DNA from: JBDIBB01 sp039812685
GTDB lineage: Bacteria; Acidobacteriota; Vicinamibacteria; Vicinamibacterales; JAFNAJ01
Reading direction: 5' to 3'
DNA: 10,197 nt
NCBI GenBank assembly: GCA_039812685.1
Contig: JBDIBB010000135.1
Coordinates: 1-10,197, forward strand
Below are positions 6,849-10,197 of the stretch, piece after piece (within the stretch, counting starts at the first letter, position 1; each line of letters starts with the position of its first letter). Made by a program: the position numbers and the translations under genes. The notes beneath the pieces were generated by a model. It ran no database searches. It was not told where the DNA came from and saw only the letters and a program-made list of their open reading frames with translations.

Positions 6849-8224
6849 GACGGCTCCTGGGAGAGGACGGTGTGCGCGAAGTCGATGGCGGCCGCCTCGA
6901 AGGCGGACCGGTGGCAGTCCGGGGCATCCATGTCGTGTCGTTCGTGGTGAGCGGCCAGCGAGCAGCCGCCGGCGCAGACGGGCACGAAGGCGCAGTCGCC
7001 GCAGGCGCGCCAGGCCGCCAGGCTGTCGCGCCGCAGCGACATCTGCCGCTCGGCGGCGGTGGCCGGCCGTGCCACGTGACCGATGGCGTGGGCGGGACTG
7101 CCGGCGAAGCCCGGACAGAGATAGCGCGTGCCGTCGGGGCCGATCGCGTGGGCGTGGCGGTGGTGCAGCTCGCACGGGCCCATGTGGACGCCATCGGGCG
7201 TGACGAAGCCGCGCCGCGTGGTCTCGCCACGCAACGTCGAGAAGGCCTCGTCGGCAAACGCGCAGGTGTCGCACGGGCTCGACGACGCGGCGGCGTCCGG
7301 CCGCGCGCGCTCGGCGGGCACGAGGGGAATGACGCGCGGGCTGCCGGCCGGCGCGCGCTTCACGATCGGCTTGAAGCTCACCTTCGAGATCGAGGCGGCG
7401 AAGGGCTCGGCCGCCAGGCGGTCGAGCAGGCGCGTGCAGTCCTCGAGCGCATCGGCGTCGACGTTGCCCCCGATGGCGATGGCGCACCTGCCGGCGATGG
7501 CCCGCAGGTTCTCGACGATGCGATCGAAGGTGCCCTGGCCGCCGCGAAGGGGGCGCTGGCGGTCGTGGCGATCCCGATCGCCGTCGAGCGTGATCTTCAC
7601 GCCGCGCAGCCCCAGCGGCAGCAGGCGGTCGACGACCGCCGGCGTGAGCAGCAGCCCGTTGGTGATGATGTCGAGCGTCGTCGTGACGCCGCGCGAGGTC
7701 GCGGCCGCGTGCGCGCCGCGCGCGACGATCTCGAGCGCCGGCAGGTTCAGCAGCGGCTCGCCACCGAAGAAGGTGATGGCCAGGTGCCTGGGCCGCACCG
7801 CGTCGAGCTGCGCCTCGATCCACGTGCACACCCGGGCGGCCTCCTCCGGCGACATGTGCGCGGCGCCCGACTCGTGATCGCCCTGCAGGCAGTAGTCGCA
7901 GCCGAAGTTGCAGCGCAGCGTGGTGAGCACCGTCACGCGCAGTTCGCTGGTGTCGTTGCGGATGGCGCCGAAGTAGCGATCGAGCTCCCGATCGTCCTGC
8001 TCGCGGGCCCGTACCAGGAACCCCAGCTCCGCGAGCGTCCGCGTGGCTTCCTCGAGGTGGGCCGTGTGGGCGTCCCAGGGCGCGGGGCGTGAGCAGTCGC
8101 CGTCGAACAGCCGCGCGTCGACGTCCTCCGAGACCACGGCCTGGGCGTCGGTGAGCGTGTGCAGCAGGAACACCTCCTGCCGCGCGGGTATCGGGACGCG
8201 CACGGTGAACCTGGAGGGGATCAT
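6845..8224 (-). CDS. Radical SAM/SPASM peptide maturase
   Basis: A 459-residue radical SAM enzyme expected to modify a peptide in the cytoplasm using S-adenosylmethionine and three Fe-S clusters. The radical SAM cluster motif is C105-x3-C109-x2-C112 in LRCNFGCDYC, followed by the SAM-binding FFGGEP (152-157). The C-terminal SPASM domain has the full seven-Cys pattern: C351-x13-G-x4-C370, then C408-x2-C411-x5-C417-x3-C421, and C437. That is enough for two auxiliary 4Fe-4S clusters. An additional CxxC lies at C318/C321. Residues 1-90 precede the barrel and resemble the small peptide-recognition N-terminal region of such maturases (inference). Start: ATG at 8224, with GGAGG 10 bases upstream. 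It is first in a four-gene block, overlaps the small peptide gene by four bases, and lies behind a sigma-54-type promoter. anSME-type sulfatase maturases share the fold, but no sulfatase is nearby. Confidence 0.94.
   Translation of the reverse strand: MIPSRFTVRVPIPARQEVFLLHTLTDAQAVVSEDVDARLFDGDCSRPAPWDAHTAHLEEATRTLAELGFLVRAREQDDRELDRYFGAIRNDTSELRVTVLTTLRCNFGCDYCLQGDHESGAAHMSPEEAARVCTWIEAQLDAVRPRHLAITFFGGEPLLNLPALEIVARGAHAAATSRGVTTTLDIITNGLLLTPAVVDRLLPLGLRGVKITLDGDRDRHDRQRPLRGGQGTFDRIVENLRAIAGRCAIAIGGNVDADALEDCTRLLDRLAAEPFAASISKVSFKPIVKRAPAGSPRVIPLVPAERARPDAAASSSPCDTCAFADEAFSTLRGETTRRGFVTPDGVHMGPCELHHRHAHAIGPDGTRYLCPGFAGSPAHAIGHVARPATAAERQMSLRRDSLAAWRACGDCAFVPVCAGGCSLAAHHERHDMDAPDCHRSAFEAAAIDFAHTVLSQEPS
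6854..6858 (-). promoter_or_regulatory. Ribosome binding site of the small peptide gene
   Basis: AGGAG lies five bases before the ATG at 6848, inside the last codons of the radical SAM gene. It is one of the best-placed Shine-Dalgarno sequences in the window and supports translation of the 35-residue peptide. Confidence 0.65.
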
Positions 8225-8234
8225 TGCCGGGATG

Positions 8235-8239
8235 CCTCC
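8235..8239 (-). promoter_or_regulatory. Ribosome binding site of the radical SAM gene
   Basis: GGAGG lies 10 bases before the ATG at 8224, a slightly long spacing. It fixes the start against an upstream in-frame extension to 8359, which would run over the promoter. Confidence 0.55.
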
Positions 8240-8299
8240 GTGTCTATTCCCGTCGATCGTCGAACGCCGTGGACCGCGGCTGGGATGCCGGGGGTCCCG

Positions 8300-8315
8300 A
8301 GCAACGGTCGTGCCC
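8300..8315 (-). promoter_or_regulatory. Sigma-54 (RpoN) promoter of the maturase operon
   Basis: On the minus strand the sequence reads GGGCACGACCGTTGCT. The consensus TGGCAC-G-N4-TTGC-W is matched at every defined position except the first T. The spacing between the -24 GG and the -12 GC is exactly the required 10 bases. Transcription would start near 8290, about 65 bases before the radical SAM ATG. An NtrC-family activator gene lies directly upstream. Confidence 0.7.
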
Positions 8316-8356
8316 TGGCGCCGGCGTCCGGCGGTCCTGCACGGCTGGCGCCGGCG
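8315..8356. repeat. Two CTGGCGCCGGCG direct repeats 30 bp apart
   Basis: The 12-mer occurs at 8315-8326 and 8345-8356, start to start exactly 30 bases (about three helical turns), abutting the -24 element. Each copy contains palindromic GGCGCC and CGCCGGCG. They may be protein-binding sites next to the promoter, though GC-rich words recur by chance in this genome. Confidence 0.4.
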
Positions 8357-8491
8357 CATCGAGCCGGTGCATAGCTGTGGAATCGGCAGGAATGCGCCAG
8401 AACTTGAGGGGACGGACGCCGGGCGGCGGCGTTCCAGACGCGGCAGTCTCCGGCGTGGGCGAGACGGAGGGGATCCGGCGCGCAGAGGGAA

Positions 8492-8506
8492 GGCCCGTCG
8501 CGGGCC
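8492..8506 (-). terminator. Hairpin after the NtrC-family regulator
   Basis: GGCCCG (8492-8497) pairs with CGGGCC (8501-8506) around a 3-base loop, 39 bases past the stop codon at 8546, followed on the minus strand by the pyrimidine run TTCCCTCT. An alternative stem GGCCG/CGGCC overlaps it. It would separate the regulator's transcript from the sigma-54 operon. Confidence 0.42.
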
Positions 8507-8545
8507 GACAAACCGGCCCCGGGTAGCGACACCCCGCGGGCGAGC

Positions 8546-9943
<1,398 letters not shown>

Positions 9944-9963
9944 GGACGGGTCTGGACGGCGCC

Positions 9964-9975
9964 ACGGCTGGCGCC
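9964..9975. promoter_or_regulatory. Possible operator shared with the maturase promoter
   Basis: ACGGCTGGCGCC here recurs exactly at 8341-8352, just upstream of the sigma-54 promoter. At this site it is the right half of GGCGCC-N6-GGCGCC (9958-9975), lying between the putative -10 and the ATG of the regulator. That would be a fitting place for autoregulation. The short length and high GC make chance recurrence possible. Confidence 0.3.
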
Positions 9976-9980
9976 CGCGT

Positions 9981-9989
9981 ATTCTAGCA
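9981..9989 (-). promoter_or_regulatory. Extended -10 promoter candidate for the regulator
   Basis: On the minus strand TGCTAGAAT gives an extended -10 (TGn plus TAGAAT, 5 of 6 to TATAAT). Transcription would start near 9974, about 30 bases before the ATG at 9943. No good -35 hexamer lies at 17-18 bases, which is tolerated in extended -10 promoters. Confidence 0.38.
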
Positions 9990-10146
9990 GTCCGTGGTGG
10001 AAGTGCCGCGTCGCACCGAGACGGGCGCGGCGCCCGGCTGGCCAGGCGCGACGACCGAGAATACGGCCAGTATTTGAAGGAGGAGCAACGCCGCCAGCCG
10101 GGATGCCCCGCCCGTCGAATGCAGCGCCACTTTCGCCACGGGCTGC

Positions 10147-10197
10147 TAGTACTACTTTGTCAGTTTCTGAGTTCGATTTCTTTGAGTTTGAGCATCC
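10147..10197. other. AT-rich right edge, possible end of a mobile element or foreign gene
   Basis: Only 19 of these 51 bases are G or C, against the GC-rich remainder. On the minus strand an open frame entering from the edge ends at TGA (10162-10160) after the peptide LKLKEIELRN, which could be the C-terminal tail of a gene outside. On the plus strand a frame from ATG at 10103 is also open to the edge but lacks a properly spaced ribosome binding site. The short palindrome TAGTACTA starts the AT-rich part (10147-10154). An insertion-sequence terminus is possible; I do not recognise one. Confidence 0.3.

Larger units (their letters stand above)
8225..8545. other. Regulatory intergenic region between activator and maturase
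   Basis: 321 bases without a credible gene. In the direction of transcription it holds a hairpin just after the regulator's stop codon, GC-rich repeats, a sigma-54-type promoter, and a leader of roughly 65 bases ending in the GGAGG of the radical SAM gene. Open frames across it are shadows without start signals. Confidence 0.7.

Noticed and set aside
6872..8092. 406-codon plus-strand open frame opposite the radical SAM gene
   Set aside because: The radical SAM and SPASM motifs on the minus strand are unambiguous; this frame is their antisense shadow.
8386..8399. Second sigma-54-like sequence TGGCGCATTCCTGC on the minus strand
   Set aside because: The spacing between GG and GC is nine bases, one short of the strict ten, and the -24 box is imperfect.
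10181..10192. Resemblance of the right edge to the 5' end of 16S rRNA (GAGTTTGA)
   Set aside because: Only a few bases match and the following bases diverge; no rRNA conservation is present.
10077..10197. AAGGAGGAG followed by an open plus-strand frame from ATG at 10103 to the edge
   Set aside because: The gap of about 17-19 bases between the purine run and the ATG is too long for a normal ribosome binding site, and the translated stretch shows nothing recognisable; it could only be judged with more sequence.

Overview
This is a GC-rich bacterial chromosome segment with nine recognisable genes, eight of them on the minus strand. The high GC content, a lone Smr-domain gene behind queF, a 99-residue HU-type protein and an NtrC-family two-component system suggest an environmental Gram-negative lineage. 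Acidobacteriota (Vicinamibacteria-like) or Myxococcota would fit, but no marker gene here proves it.

Layout from left to right. Positions 1-1888 (-) hold a SNF2-type helicase whose C-terminus runs off the left edge. A gene-free stretch (1889-2184) with nested inverted repeats follows. Positions 2185-2871 (-) hold a small Smr-domain protein downstream of queF (queuosine pathway). A divergent intergenic region carries a good sigma-70-type promoter for an HU-family DNA-binding protein on the plus strand (3042-3341). A palindrome lies in the convergent gap before the next block.

Positions 3427-8224 (-) form a tight four-gene block. In transcription order it encodes a radical SAM/SPASM peptide maturase, a 35-residue peptide whose ATG overlaps the maturase stop codon (ATGA), an extracytoplasmic lipoprotein of the oligopeptide-binding SBP family 5, and, one base later, a dCache-HAMP sensor histidine kinase. 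Immediately upstream in the same direction is an NtrC-type sigma-54 activator (8546-9943). The 321-base gap between activator and maturase contains a near-consensus sigma-54 promoter (8300-8315) pointing at the maturase, plus repeated short sequences that could be activator sites.

Taken together, the 3427-9943 block looks like a self-contained circuit. A radical-SAM-modified peptide (RiPP) is made. A peptide-binding lipoprotein and a Cache-domain kinase may sense that peptide or a related ligand. An NtrC-family regulator would then switch on the sigma-54 promoter of the whole operon. The families and motifs are seen directly; the signalling loop is inference. No exporter, leader peptidase or peptide permease lies in the window.

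The last ~51 bases drop sharply in GC (19 of 51) and may be the edge of a mobile element or transferred gene outside the window.
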